This document shows, in pieces, positions 10,355 to 20,079 of a stretch of DNA of 64,000 nt. Where the stretch lies: positions 65,517,176 to 65,581,175 of the forward strand of contig CM049316.1 in assembly GCA_026874595.1 (NCBI GenBank), read 5' to 3'. The DNA comes from Sipunculus nudus. Its lineage: Eukaryota > Annelida > Sipuncula > Golfingiida > Sipunculidae. Position 1 is the stretch's first letter. Each line of letters opens with the position of its first letter. The position numbers and the translations under genes were made by a program. Under the pieces are notes generated by a model. The model did no database searches. It worked only from the letters and a program-made list of their open reading frames with translations, and had not been told where the DNA came from.

Positions 10355-12974
10355 GGCATGCTTGATTAGACAGGTTAATTACTATTTATCAGGGTGATGG
10401 GGTAATAAGACCCAATGGTCAAGTCCTACTAGGCTACTACTGTGTACTAGTAGATGTTCATGTGAACTTTCATACATGACGAGATTGATGCCATGAAAGC
10501 CATTGCCCTGAAAACTGTTCTTGAGTCAAACATTTTACAGAGTATTGTAGTCAGGGCCCCTGACCATGACATGTGGGTTTCTCAGGCCTTTAGGTTGAAC
10601 ATGGCCCAAAAATGATGATGAATATTCTGTGGTTTGCAACATAATCACTGCAATATATTTTAGCATTTTTCAGTTTTATACAAATTATAGTGTTTCATGA
10701 GGGTTCATTTTCACAATCTTATCACACAGTTAACAGAGCATTTCCATCATTATATAGACAACAAATATGTGCACAAAATCTAGAAATTTGACAATGGATG
10801 ACCTAGCTAAGGAAATAAACAATTAGTGGAAATTCTTGTTCATTATCAGATAATGTAAAAGATATAAATCATATTATCATATTTTAGTTTATGACTAGCA
10901 TTAAAGATTTTTTATTATTTATAATGTATATATATATATGCAATGACTATATGTATTATAATTTATAACATACATGTTATGTTAGTGAGACTACAGTATA
11001 AAGGACTATTCATCAGTGTAAATGGAACAAATTTTTGAATTGGGGAAAAACTTCTTTAGCATATATCACAAAATTTAATCCCTTATGATCAAAAAGCCAA
11101 TCAAAGAATCTGATTATAAGCTCACAGTTTTAGCATTCATTTATAAATTGGCAGTAATGGAGGTGGGAGACCTTAGAACATGATTTTGGTATAAAAGCTA
11201 AAACTGTCATTTGGAAAACCTGAAGTAGTGTTGTATTCATTTGTTGCTTTTGTCTGTATCTTGTTTTATTTTTTAGTTTGAATAAAATGTTACTCACTTT
11301 TAATTTGTTGAGCATATTTCTGTAATGCATTTAGCTGTGTAACAATAAAACATAGTTAAACTGCAAGTCATAGGTGAGGGTAATAAAGGTTTTAGGCAGT
11401 TAAAGGCAGTTTTAGGCAGGTTATAACCTATTTTAGGCAGTTAAAGGCAGGTTTTAGGCTCTGCCCTGCCAAAAACAGGTTTTGGGCAGCCTAAAACCCA
11501 ACCCTGCTCACAAGGTGTCCATGACATCGTAACTTTGGTAAAGGTAGGTGGTTTATAGTCTGATATCACCAACAATGTCAGTCTCATCCTACTCTACACT
11601 TTGCCTTCCTGGTCTTTCAGGCCTGTTTGTTCTTGTAGCTTTTCTCAGCACCCTGGAGAGCATACAACCCAAGCAGCAATTACAGGTGCTATAAGGTTAA
11701 TCATTTTACATTTGCCTGCCACCCATGACCAATATCAATTCAATTCTGGATCTCGAGAGTGCACCCTTGTGGTGAAGAATTTGGTTAGGAGCTTTAGCAC
11801 GGAAAGCAGTCAAACCGAGAAGCGAACCAGCAACCTTGCAGTCTTAAGTCCAGCACCCTATCCATTATGCCACCACACCACATGTCATGACTAAATGGAT
11901 TGATACATCTTAGTCACACTGTTTTATTCAACAAGGAATGGTCACAATTTCCTTCTAAATTTTCCTTCCTAATAAATAATGGTACCTTATTTATTCATTG
12001 CTAGGTAATTTTTCAATATTAACAAGTAACATTGTACAAAAGTAGATAAAAACCTGGTGGTTATATTTCTTGGATTGACCGCAGTTTATTTTGGAGCAAT
12101 TTTACAATAGGTGCCACATAATGGTTCAATAAACTGTCTAAATAGGGCGAGGCTAGAGAAAATAAGGCAAGTACTAGCAATATATGTATCATATAAGACA
12201 TAAGAGAACCAATTAACATTATTAATCACCAGTTTTAGGCACCAGGCATTCCTATTAGATCTTTATACTGGTGTTGCACCTTTTGTAAAACTGTACCTGT
12301 TTTTAAAAATGAATTATTTCTTTGTTTCTTGCAATATTGGTATTTCAAATTATTCTTCTTTATTTTATCATTAATTGGTCCCACCAATCCATGACAGGTC
12401 TGTGCTTGCCCAAGACAAAACCGCACAAGAATTCCATGATAAACGGAGTCTATAACCTCATGTGGACTTAACTGGGCAGTCCAGTTATATAATCAGAAAG
12501 AAAATTTTATGACCACCACATACTGGCAAATGAAACCATATCGTTATATAATCACAGCGCCTGTATGGCAGTAGATTTTTTTCCCCTAGAGCCTAGAACA
12601 CTAGAGTTATTTCCGTATGATGGTCACAGACACATACACAAGACACCATTAAGGAAAAGCCAGGCAAAGATGATGGAAAAGGACTGAAACCCAACACACG
12701 GAAGAAATGAGGGAGAAGTTCCGGACCTCAGTCACGCCGTCTACAAGTGAATGAGTCGACAACTCAAGACAATGTGGAATGAACGGGCATGCGTTTGGCC
12801 CCGCACACATCAGATAAACACGCTCCCTTGAGTTCAAACTGGAAAATTTCGTATTTATAGACATTTTTATTCAAATAGCTCTGATTTTAGCCAACCTACC
12901 TTTTTAAGATCTGAGTCGGTGGCGTTACGAGAAACGCCGAGGATGGCATACAAATCAGGCTCCATGTCTGCCAT
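791..12974 (-). CDS. DNAJA2: DnaJ homologue subfamily A member 2-like (type A Hsp40), 5' six coding exons, partial
   Basis: Type A J-domain co-chaperone that delivers clients to Hsc70 and stimulates its ATPase in the cytosol. Coding exons read on the minus strand: 12900-12974, 6249-6308, 5150-5255, 3795-3933, 2823-2903 and 791-924, all with GT-AG borders and matching phases; they give about 198 residues. Residues 1 to about 70 form the J domain, with the catalytic HPD at 35-37. A Gly/Phe-rich linker with [11 protein letters not shown] follows. Three of the expected four CxxCxGxG zinc motifs are present: CSKCEGRG (149-156), CRGCQGTG (165-172) and CPDCRGEG (192-199, last codons in the next exon). 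The start [14 protein letters not shown] resembles DNAJA2 more than DNAJA1. The fourth zinc motif, client-binding and dimerisation domains lie beyond position 1; no coding exon is visible in 1-790. Introns are loaded with transposons. DNAJA2 rather than a generic A-type is inference from remembered family sequence. Confidence 0.93.
1009..2172 (-). mobile_element. HINE-type (Helitron/Helentron-like) element, family 1, copy 1
   Basis: Inverted, diverged and shorter copy of the element at 49661-51146. Its 3' end is CTAG at 1009-1012, preceded in element orientation by a hairpin (TAGTCG/CGACTA). Its 5' end at 2172 starts TATCCGC within the hairpin GTATCCGC...GCAGATAC. The core has degenerate units carrying GGTGGCGCCA-like palindromes. 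It lies in a DNAJA2 intron. The class is inferred from structure. Confidence 0.75.
2195..2730. repeat. Dispersed repeat with ~145-bp units (family 3)
   Basis: Contains repeated phrases such as CTCATTAAATATG and GTTATCGCAGCAACACTAAA, also found at 22855-23275 and 28735-29045. Adjoins the family 1 element, so it may be part of a larger composite. Confidence 0.6.
2823..2903 (-). CDS. DNAJA2: DNAJA2-like coding exon 5
   Basis: 81 bp. Encodes [18 protein letters not shown], the most conserved stretch of type A DnaJ proteins, and the first zinc motif CSKCEG, completed in the next exon. Donor is GTAAGT. Confidence 0.95.
3795..3933 (-). CDS. DNAJA2: DNAJA2-like coding exon 4 (Gly/Phe-rich)
   Basis: 139 bp. 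Encodes the G/F-rich linker ([13 protein letters not shown], then three GGM units), a basic RRGRRRGED stretch and the start of client-binding domain I (DTIHPLR). Donor is GTAAGA. Confidence 0.93.
4410..5001. mobile_element. Non-autonomous hAT-like MITE, 592 bp
   Basis: Terminal inverted repeats begin CAGGCTTGGGT-A/C-AAGTAC. A perfect 8-bp target duplication AAACACAG sits at 4402-4409 and 5002-5009. The interior is dominated by AAGTAC/GTACTT repeats near both ends, typical of subterminal transposase sites. No coding capacity. In the DNAJA2 intron between exons 3 and 4. Confidence 0.88.
5150..5255 (-). CDS. DNAJA2: DNAJA2-like coding exon 3
   Basis: 106 bp, enters in phase 0 and leaves one base. 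Encodes the end of the J domain ([18 protein letters not shown]) and the start of the glycine linker. Donor is GTAAGT. Confidence 0.95.
6067..6204. mobile_element. 138-bp MITE of (TAATAG) repeats
   Basis: Ends CAGACATGGG / CCCATGTCTG are inverted. Flanks gccataca (6059-6066) and gcgataca (6205-6212) form an 8-bp target duplication with one mismatch, so hAT-like. The interior is iterated TAATAGTAATAG in both orientations. It ends 45 bp from DNAJA2 exon 2. Confidence 0.75.
6249..6308 (-). CDS. DNAJA2: DNAJA2-like coding exon 2 (HPD exon)
   Basis: Exactly 20 codons, phase 0 at both ends. Encodes [20 protein letters not shown], which carries the HPD tripeptide. Acceptor is ttgtggttgcag, donor GTGAGC. 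A small MITE ends only about 45 bp from its 3' edge. Confidence 0.95.
6473..9124 (-). mobile_element. HINE-type element, family 2, copy A
   Basis: The 5' end is an almost perfect 29-bp palindrome at 9096-9124 (AGCTCAG...CTGAGCT), followed by (GTCC)n at 9003-9079. The core has two units about 670 bp apart (near 7814 and 8486; GTTGGGCAAAATTTAAGGTAC). The 3' end at 6473-6506 carries the hairpin GACC/GGTC and CTTGTTT. Subterminal inverted repeats are GCTCAGCTGA-like. In DNAJA2 intron 1. Treating 6473 as the matching 3' end is inference. Confidence 0.68.
9003..9079. repeat. (GGAC)n tetranucleotide microsatellite
   Basis: About 17 near-perfect GGAC units forming the microsatellite of family 2 copy A. 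The minus-strand VRPSVRPS open frame across it is an artefact. Confidence 0.95.
9875..11506. mobile_element. Non-autonomous hAT element, copy 1 (1632 bp)
   Basis: Starts CAGGGTTGG and ends CCAACCCTG. The perfect 8-bp target duplication CTCACAAG lies at 9867-9874 and 11507-11514. Both ends carry iterated TTTTAGGCAGG subterminal motifs. About 95% identical by eye to 26331-27948. No transposase reading frame. Contains a poly-G tract and, internally, an older MITE-like segment (about 10624-10999). In DNAJA2 intron 1. Confidence 0.95.
10316..10353. repeat. Poly-G tract of 38 bases
   Basis: Uninterrupted G run inside hAT copy 1; the paralogous site in copy 2 has about 19 G (26775-26793). The length may be affected by sequencing or assembly. 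Confidence 0.95.
11590..11882 (-). mobile_element. tRNA-derived SINE
   Basis: On the minus strand the head reads TGGCATAATGGATAGGG (A-box-like) and, about 35 bp on, CTGGTTCGCTTCTCG (B-box-like, GGTTCGANTCC). An unrelated body continues to about 11590. The split pol III promoter is the evidence; no family is assigned and the 3' limit is approximate. Confidence 0.6.
12900..12974 (-). CDS. DNAJA2: DNAJA2-like coding exon 1
   Basis: 25 codons from ATG at 12974 to AAG before donor GTAGGT. Encodes the first helix region of the J domain (DLYAILGV). A second in-frame Met lies at residue 4. Ends in phase 0. Confidence 0.92.
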
Positions 12975-12987
12975 GTTCCAGAATATG

Positions 12988-12995
12988 TGACGTCA
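12988..12995. promoter_or_regulatory. Perfect CRE/ATF palindrome beside the DNAJA2 start codon
   Basis: TGACGTCA lies 13 bp upstream of the DNAJA2 ATG. It is followed at about 13000-13016 by AGCGCCACCTGGTAAC, which on the minus strand contains AGGTGGCGCT, a CTCF-core-like string. The motifs are seen; regulatory function is inference. Confidence 0.45.
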
Positions 12996-13340
12996 TACAC
13001 CAGCGCCACCTGGTAACGGCCGTGAAGATCGAAAGTGTAATGTAAATTGTATTCCTCAAAAGAATCTTCAGGAATTTGTGAAGACCCAAACAGAGGGGAA
13101 ACTGGACATCAGATGCTTTATAATAAGTTATCACGTATTTATTCGCAGTTTTCGTATAAGATAAAATCATATTTGCCAAAGGTTTGGTTTAAATTCACCC
13201 AAATATATAAAAATGAAGGTACTAACACCATAAGAGTGTAACTGAATACAGAACACTACAAAATAAGTATGTACAATTTTTTTACAATTTTGACTAATTT
13301 TTGATTTATTTAAGCCAAGTATATGATTTTTAATTAACAA

Positions 13341-13361
13341 ATTATTATTATTATTATTATA

Positions 13362-13428
<67 letters not shown>
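13341..13428. repeat. (ATT)n then (AT)n microsatellite
   Basis: ATT triplets to about 13377, then uninterrupted AT dinucleotides. Confidence 0.95.
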
Positions 13429-13434
<6 letters not shown>

Positions 13435-14287
13435 GTTTGTGCCGAAAATGAAAATCCTTTGAAAGTGGAATTTGGCCTGAACATTTTGGCGTAAGGGGGA
13501 GGGATTGAAATATCAGGTGTGATAAACTTCTTTTGGATAAAACTACGTATCATCAACTTTATTTCTTAGATGTCAGCAATTATTACTTTTGGATAAATTA
13601 ATTAATTTCAAGGACATGCATATAATTCAATTCAAGTTCTGTTTTATTTTATAAGCATCGGCAGCAAATTTGAGTTTGTACGTGGATGAGAGCTATTTAA
13701 AATTAAATGGTCTGTAAGTATATCAGATTGTTTATTGAAGAAAACGAAACACTGACAGATAGTATCATACCATAATATTTTTAAAAGAACGTATAATACT
13801 GTGTGTATATTTAAAATACGTGATATGTGAACAGGTCCCCTTAATACACGTACTTCTTAAGTGAATGAGAAACATTGATATTTTTCACCGCAAACGACTA
13901 TACAGAGGAGAGGACAAAACAGCATTTGAAATGGCACATAACAGAACTGACCAATCATGCAGGTATTTTAATTTACTTGTATATGTGACATGAATATGTG
14001 CCCTTGATACGTACATTTGGTTTGTCTGTGTATGCATCTTAACGCGAAAATTCAGAACAGATTTCGTTGTGTGGAGGGATAGGATAACACCCAAGGAATA
14101 AATTTTGGATTTAATCTGACTCACCAGCAATATTTAATTCAAAGTATTTATTCTATTGTGCTCATTTTGACCAATGCCTAATTCTTTTAAAGGTATCATT
14201 GTTGTCCAAAAAATCTAAAATCAATCCGAAAGTGGTTTATTCATATTAGACCCTATAAAGTATAAATTATTTTAAACCTAGTACAGT

Positions 14288-14288
<1 letters not shown>

Positions 14289-14338
<50 letters not shown>
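14289..14338. repeat. (TA)n microsatellite
   Basis: About 24 TA dinucleotides in the intergenic region. Confidence 0.95.
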
Positions 14339-14342
<4 letters not shown>

Positions 14343-14599
14343 TTATATGTAGCTTTTCACTAATTTTCACATGTTTTTGTCACATTTTAAAAATGTTTAA
14401 AAAAAAAATAAAATATATATACGCTATTAAACACGTGATAACAGTAAGTCACTTTTTAAAGTGGACTAATATTAAACTACAAAAAAATGTCTCAAAAACT
14501 GTTTTCCTATATCAACTTTCTATCAACCTTATAGCTGAAATTTTGATTCAATTTAAGAATTAAAATTTCATTTAAAAAAAAAAGCTACGCTTCTCATGC

Positions 14600-15008
14600 A
14601 ACGGTTATACACTGCAGTTGTCCCATATATCGTTTCGTGTAACCGCTGCTTGGTATAGCAAGGTTCTCTTGGCAGAAACACCAGGGTGCTCCCACAGAAC
14701 AAAGAATTGTTATCAGACCACAGTGACTGAGAGCGTGGTACTGCATTGTGCATCCAGCCCATACATAAACATGCGACATCCGCTCTCGTTGTTTTGAATA
14801 CACACCCATTCTGGCATAGGGCCAAGAATGAGACCAATGAGAGTTTGTGTCCCGGTGTAATCAAACCATCGAGAGCGGGTGTCCCCTGTTTAAAATATGG
14901 GCTGGATGTACAATGCAACATCAGTAGTTTGATTACAATTCTTTGCTCTGTGCGCACCCTGGTGTTCTAAAGAAATAATGTATGGGACGACTGCAGTGTA
15001 TGACCGCT
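14600..15008. mobile_element. Foldback/MITE-like element with long inverted arms
   Basis: Left arm 14600-14627 and right arm 14981-15008 are inverted copies (core ACACTGCAGT, about 25 of 28 matching). Further inverted segments (ACCAGGGTGC, CAAAGAATTGT) continue inward. Open frames here on both strands are products of the palindrome. Related strings occur at 9160-9330 and 16741-17191. Confidence 0.7.
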
Positions 15009-16277
15009 GAGTGAACAGCAAACAAATAAACACACAGTAGAGGAAACAAAAAAAAATGTGTTTTTTTTTTCAGATATTGTCACATAGTCCACCAAAAGCG
15101 TCTTACTGTTGATGGGTGCATAAAATGGTGTACCTTTTAATTTTTTTTAATTTTACAAAATTATGTAAGGATGAATGAAAAAATAATATGTTTATCATTA
15201 AAAAAATCACTGCACCAGATTAAAAAAAAAGTACACTTTATGGGATCGAAAATGAATATAAAACAACTTTTCGACTGATTTATATATAGGTGTTTTTTAC
15301 GACAATGATACCGCAATGGAGCTATTCATCAGTATTATATAGGGGCCGCTTTGTTCCAGTTCACCTGTGCTGGTCAAGTGTGACACTGAAGATTAGATAT
15401 GAGGATATCGGTAGTACGTAAATATCATAAAATATTATTTTTCATATATATGTCGATATATATACTTGCAAAATTATGGGATCACATGTCGGTTTGCACA
15501 GCTTTTCTCATTTTATAAATTGAAACAAGAGCAGACAAATTTTATTATATATATAACCTGGACAAAATGCCACATTTTAGACCTAATGATCGGTTGACTG
15601 TTACATTTTATTAAGAACAAATTTACACATGAAATAAATCGGATATATGTATACGGTCATTGTTTAGTTTTTCTTTTACAAAAGATATTTTTAAAATAAA
15701 CCGGTTAAACATCATACGAAGAACTTTATGTAGATGTACATTTGTGGAAGGTATCAATTTTTCAGATCTCTTGTCAAGACTGTTCTCAAACACAGGTTTC
15801 ACACTCCGTTGCTTCCTAGTTAAAATTATTCTCATGGTTTCCCCGTTGTAAATTTACTGCCCCCGACGGTATTAACCAATAAGACGTTCGCCTTATGGTA
15901 ACACCTCTTACAGCAGGTACTATCATCATATAACTAATGAGTATGCAGAAAAGTCACGGACTCTAGTTACCGGCACTCATGAATTACTCCCAATAAATGA
16001 AGGTGGTTGAACTGAAAAAGGCCAACACAGGAACAATATTGACAAGTTTTAATGTTTCACTGCGCAAACTGTGGTTTCCTTTAAGTTCGAGGGGATTTCG
16101 AACTTCGGATATTTGCGAAACGCAAGCTATCGCGAAAATAAAACCTTCCTTAATAAGAAATGTCATCTGTACAAATTTAGAGTAATTTAGCAAATAATAA
16201 AGTAATTTATATTATAGCCTCCTTTTTATCTCTTTTGTGTTTGGTATTGGGCAAAAAAATAAATATATCAAATAAAA

Positions 16278-16561
16278 GGTATGGTTCTCAGGGACCGCCG
16301 GCGTCAATTTTACCCCCCCCCCCCCCCCCCCCGCATCAAACTTTTTTATTTTGATTTTCATCTTTCAAGAATATAAAATATTAATATTTTGATAAGATTT
16401 CCTTTTTTTATGTAGTCCTCTACCTGTTTTGTCATAAAATTCTATTATTTTCATGCTCTTCTCTGGTCATCAAACATTTTATTGAATCATACAAAAAGGT
16501 AAAAAATAAAATATCGCCCTCCCGCACTGATTTCTGAAAAAAAGTGCCTGAGAACCATACC
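16278..16561. mobile_element. 284-bp MITE
   Basis: Terminal inverted repeat GGTATGGTTCTCAGG at the left, with its exact reverse complement CCTGAGAACCATACC at the right. Contains a poly-C run at about 16313-16332. Flanks are A/T runs, so the target duplication cannot be told. Confidence 0.75.
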
Positions 16562-16740
16562 TTTTTTTTTCCCAGTTGGGAACGTTTATTATTGCATTCA
16601 CTCTGTGCAGGTCTTTGTAAGATCGCGAAATCCTTGGTAATCGATTAAAAGTTGCAAATGACTGAGGTAATTCTTTACGTAAAAAATAATTTAAAATCCA
16701 TATTACATTCCTTACGCATTAGTTTACAATGTAGTTGTTC

Positions 16741-17191
16741 TATAACTCCTTCGCTTTAACCGCTACTTTGTTTAGCCAGTTTTCGGGGTTCCAACACCAG
16801 GGCTAGCACAAGGTCAAGAATCAGACCAACGAGAGCGTATACGCTCCCGAGGCAGCGGAAATCTTGCGCTTCTTAAGAAGCTTGATGAGAGTTAACGGTC
16901 GAATTTTAATTGCTCCCTCTGTATTCACGCATCATCGACCGATTCGATTATGACATTATGACTGTGTTAGCGTAGCCATGTATCTGTTGTCTGCAGAACT
17001 GAAACAAGTCAGCGAGGTGTGCACGCAGCCTTTGTTACGTTTCGTTAGAATAACAACCCGGGCCCCCTCCCCATATCTTTAAACCCTGGATATGCCACTG
17101 CTGGTGGTAAAACACGGAAAATCCTGCTTTACAAAGCAGCGATTTCAGTGAAGGAGATCGGGAACGACCGCAGTGTATGTAACCGGAGTTA
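16741..17191. mobile_element. Foldback element related to 14600-15008
   Basis: TATAACTCC at the left is inverted as GGAGTTATA at the right. Shares CAGTGTATG, AGACCAA-GAGAG and CACCAGGG phrases with the element at 14600. Boundaries are approximate. Confidence 0.45.
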
Positions 17192-18134
17192 TAAGGGGTG
17201 TGCAAGGGAATATAAATGGTGAAGATATCTTTGGTTTTCAGTCACTGTAAAATCAGCATACAATAGTCCATTTCCACGAGAGTTTGCACTTAGAAGACTG
17301 AGATAGCTTTTTATTACTTCCATCTTAATGCAAATAATTATGTTTTTTATCTTTGTTGACATTACCAACCTGAACACAGTCATTGTCGACGTATATCGCC
17401 AGTGAGATAAAGTCGTTTGAGGTAGGCAAAAACTGAAATAATTTCAACAAATATAAATGCACCTCTCAAGTCATCCAACAATTATTTTCAAATGCTAAAA
17501 AATATCTTATTTGCATTTTAATGAATGCATTTTCTCTAATTCATGACTGCAACATCTGTTCTTACAATATATATTTACTTTCACACACAAATATAATACC
17601 AAGATTTTTAATAACTACAGGAATGTTATTTAATCCTGCTTGGTCTGATGATGGAAATAGAATTAGACTGTCTGACTTTTACGAGGTGTCACGATAACAA
17701 CGGACTGCAAGAACAATGGGCATCAACGGCGAGTACAATGGGCAGCAGTAATAAAACCTCAGGGAACGGGACGTGGGTCCCTTTGATGCTGGACGTCGAT
17801 CCCAGTGCTTATTCCATCTGATTATATCTATAATGTACGATAATGCAACTGGTCGATATGGCACAACATTTGTGAGACTACATACTGATGAACATGAATT
17901 TTATTACTTTGTACATCACATTCATTTACAGTACATGTAAACAGTAATGAGTTTTGCAATTGTGCATGAATTTGTCTGAAATGCGATGGTAGCTATCAGC
18001 AAGCACATTTGTAAGTCGTCTGAAGACTGCCTTCAATCTTCAGTAATTCTGGGTACTACAGAGGTTTGTTATAATAATACATATTGTGCTTAGCTTAGCT
18101 TAAAACCTGGTCTAATTACTGCAGAACGTTACAT

Positions 18135-18508
18135 TTCCAAACACCATTCATCCGAAAATCGTTTACCCGAAAACTGAGAACTAATGTTTTGACCGTTTAT
18201 CAATAATACAAAGAAAAATCATTTAACAATAAAATAAGTTCGGATTTTAAGGGCCTTTTACAATAATATCAATGTATTTTATGTTATAAATTGATTAAAA
18301 TTAATGGAAAACTTGACAAAAATGCTGTTGTTAATGTTTATTTTGGACTAGCTCCATAAATTCCTGTCTGTCAATCTCTGACAGTGTCCAGTGCTCTATT
18401 GCAGGTATGCAATCATGGTGAACCGTGCGGAACCGTTTATGTGAAATTGTTTATCCGAACAGAAATTCAGGCCCCCAAGCTTTCCAGATAAACGATGCTA
18501 TACTGTAC
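18135..18508. mobile_element. pogo/Tigger-like MITE fragment
   Basis: The right end reads ...GATGCTATACTG followed by TA, that is CAGTATAGCATCGTTTATC when inverted, a pogo-like terminus. The interior repeats ATCCGAA/GATAAACG phrases also seen in the Tigger remnant at 29260. The left end is not resolved. Confidence 0.5.
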
Positions 18509-20079
18509 TAAAGTATAGTGTTAAAAATAGGTTGTAATTTCATGATCGATCATTGGTAAAATCTGGTTGATCTATTACCAACCGATGGTCAGAATTAGCG
18601 GTTTGTTAGAGTATGAAATCTTCAGACCTGAGCATCGTCTCAGTTGATATACAGGCCAACATGTTTGCTAATATGTGTAATAATTCAATAGCCTTTATGT
18701 GTATGTGGTAACCTTGGGTATAAAGTTTTCATACGCAGTCTTTTAAGGGTTGGCTCAAATGAATTAAATGCACTTCTTCGTCACAAAGCCTGTGTTATTT
18801 GCAAAGCATTGTAATCAATGGCACAGCAAGATTGATGATCAGATTGCTTTGCACTATCCGACCAGTCATCAATTATAATCAATCATTTGCCCACAACTAA
18901 TGCAGTAATCATTGTGAATTTATTCAGCAATTTAGTTGTAGCCATACAGACATAGGATGAAGCACAGATAAAGCCAGTGCTTGCTGTATTGACTGATGCA
19001 GTGTTTTTACATTATGGCACTAGGATCCCCACTCATGATCACAGGAATTGCTTTTATTGGAAATACCTTAGTTGTGCTCACATCATTTTATGTATTCCAA
19101 TTGCTGAAAATCCACACACACTTGTACATTAAGCATTATTTTTATGTGCTGTTGCCATATGTGTGTACATGTCTGTGTGAATAACATACCAGTAAAACCA
19201 CAAAGTAATCACAGAGAGTAAGTTTTGATTGAACAGTCCACTTGTCCATTACTGGATCAAATCCCAAAGCCAACAACAAGCATTCAGTATACAGTAAAAC
19301 TTAACTTTGCCTAAATATTTTGGCTTATCAATGGTACCAGAGAAAACACTATTTACTAGTATTAATGTATAATATCAACATCTGCAGTACTGTATTTGTA
19401 GTTACTCTGATGAGACCGGCAATAATGCCATTTACCAAAAAAAAATCAGCCTTCATACCATACTAATATACAGGTTTCCTACTTTAACTTGCAAGTTTGG
19501 GTATGGTCGCAAAAAAAAGGTATTCCACTCTTAATGTAGTTGACACATGTTCCATTGCCAACAATGCTCACTGCACATACATATGATGGTGTCCTTGGAG
19601 TACTTTCACCTGGCATCCTAATGCCTTTATTAAACCCTTACTGGTTAATCCATCATGGCTGCTAACAGGGGATGCCATATTCCATACAGACTAAAACCTG
19701 GATGTCTTAAGTCAGGTATCAGATATAAAAGTCACACGACACATATGCAGCACAGGTAAGGTCCCTCAGGATGTATAATTTAATACAAAATGCACAGCTA
19801 GAAATATGTGAACAGGACACCTCTACAATCAATAATTAAGTTAACATATAGCTCAGTTACACTTAGATATGAAGGCTACTGGTCATGAAAAGACAGCTTA
19901 AAATACCTTAATAACAAGACGGATAATCAATATGAAATGGAGTTTTGAATGAAACATGATTTTTGCTTAAACTGATAAATCAATAATGTAAACATTGTTG
20001 GATGAATATCACAATACAAGCTATTAGTGGCACAGTGAATCAACAAAATATATGTATTTTGGTATCTTCATACAATCAA

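Noticed and set aside
14568-14970. Overlapping open frames of 71-129 codons on both strands
   Set aside because: Produced by the inverted arms of a foldback element; no protein similarity.
17736-17820. ATG frame MGSSNKTSGNGTWVPLMLDV with two N-glycosylation sequons, reminiscent of a receptor N-terminus
   Set aside because: Only 27 codons, no donor site before the stop, and no downstream exon found.
18996-19184. 62-codon frame with hydrophobic stretches (GSPLMITGIAFIGNTLVVL)
   Set aside because: Isolated, AT-rich, no splice context or family match; likely chance.
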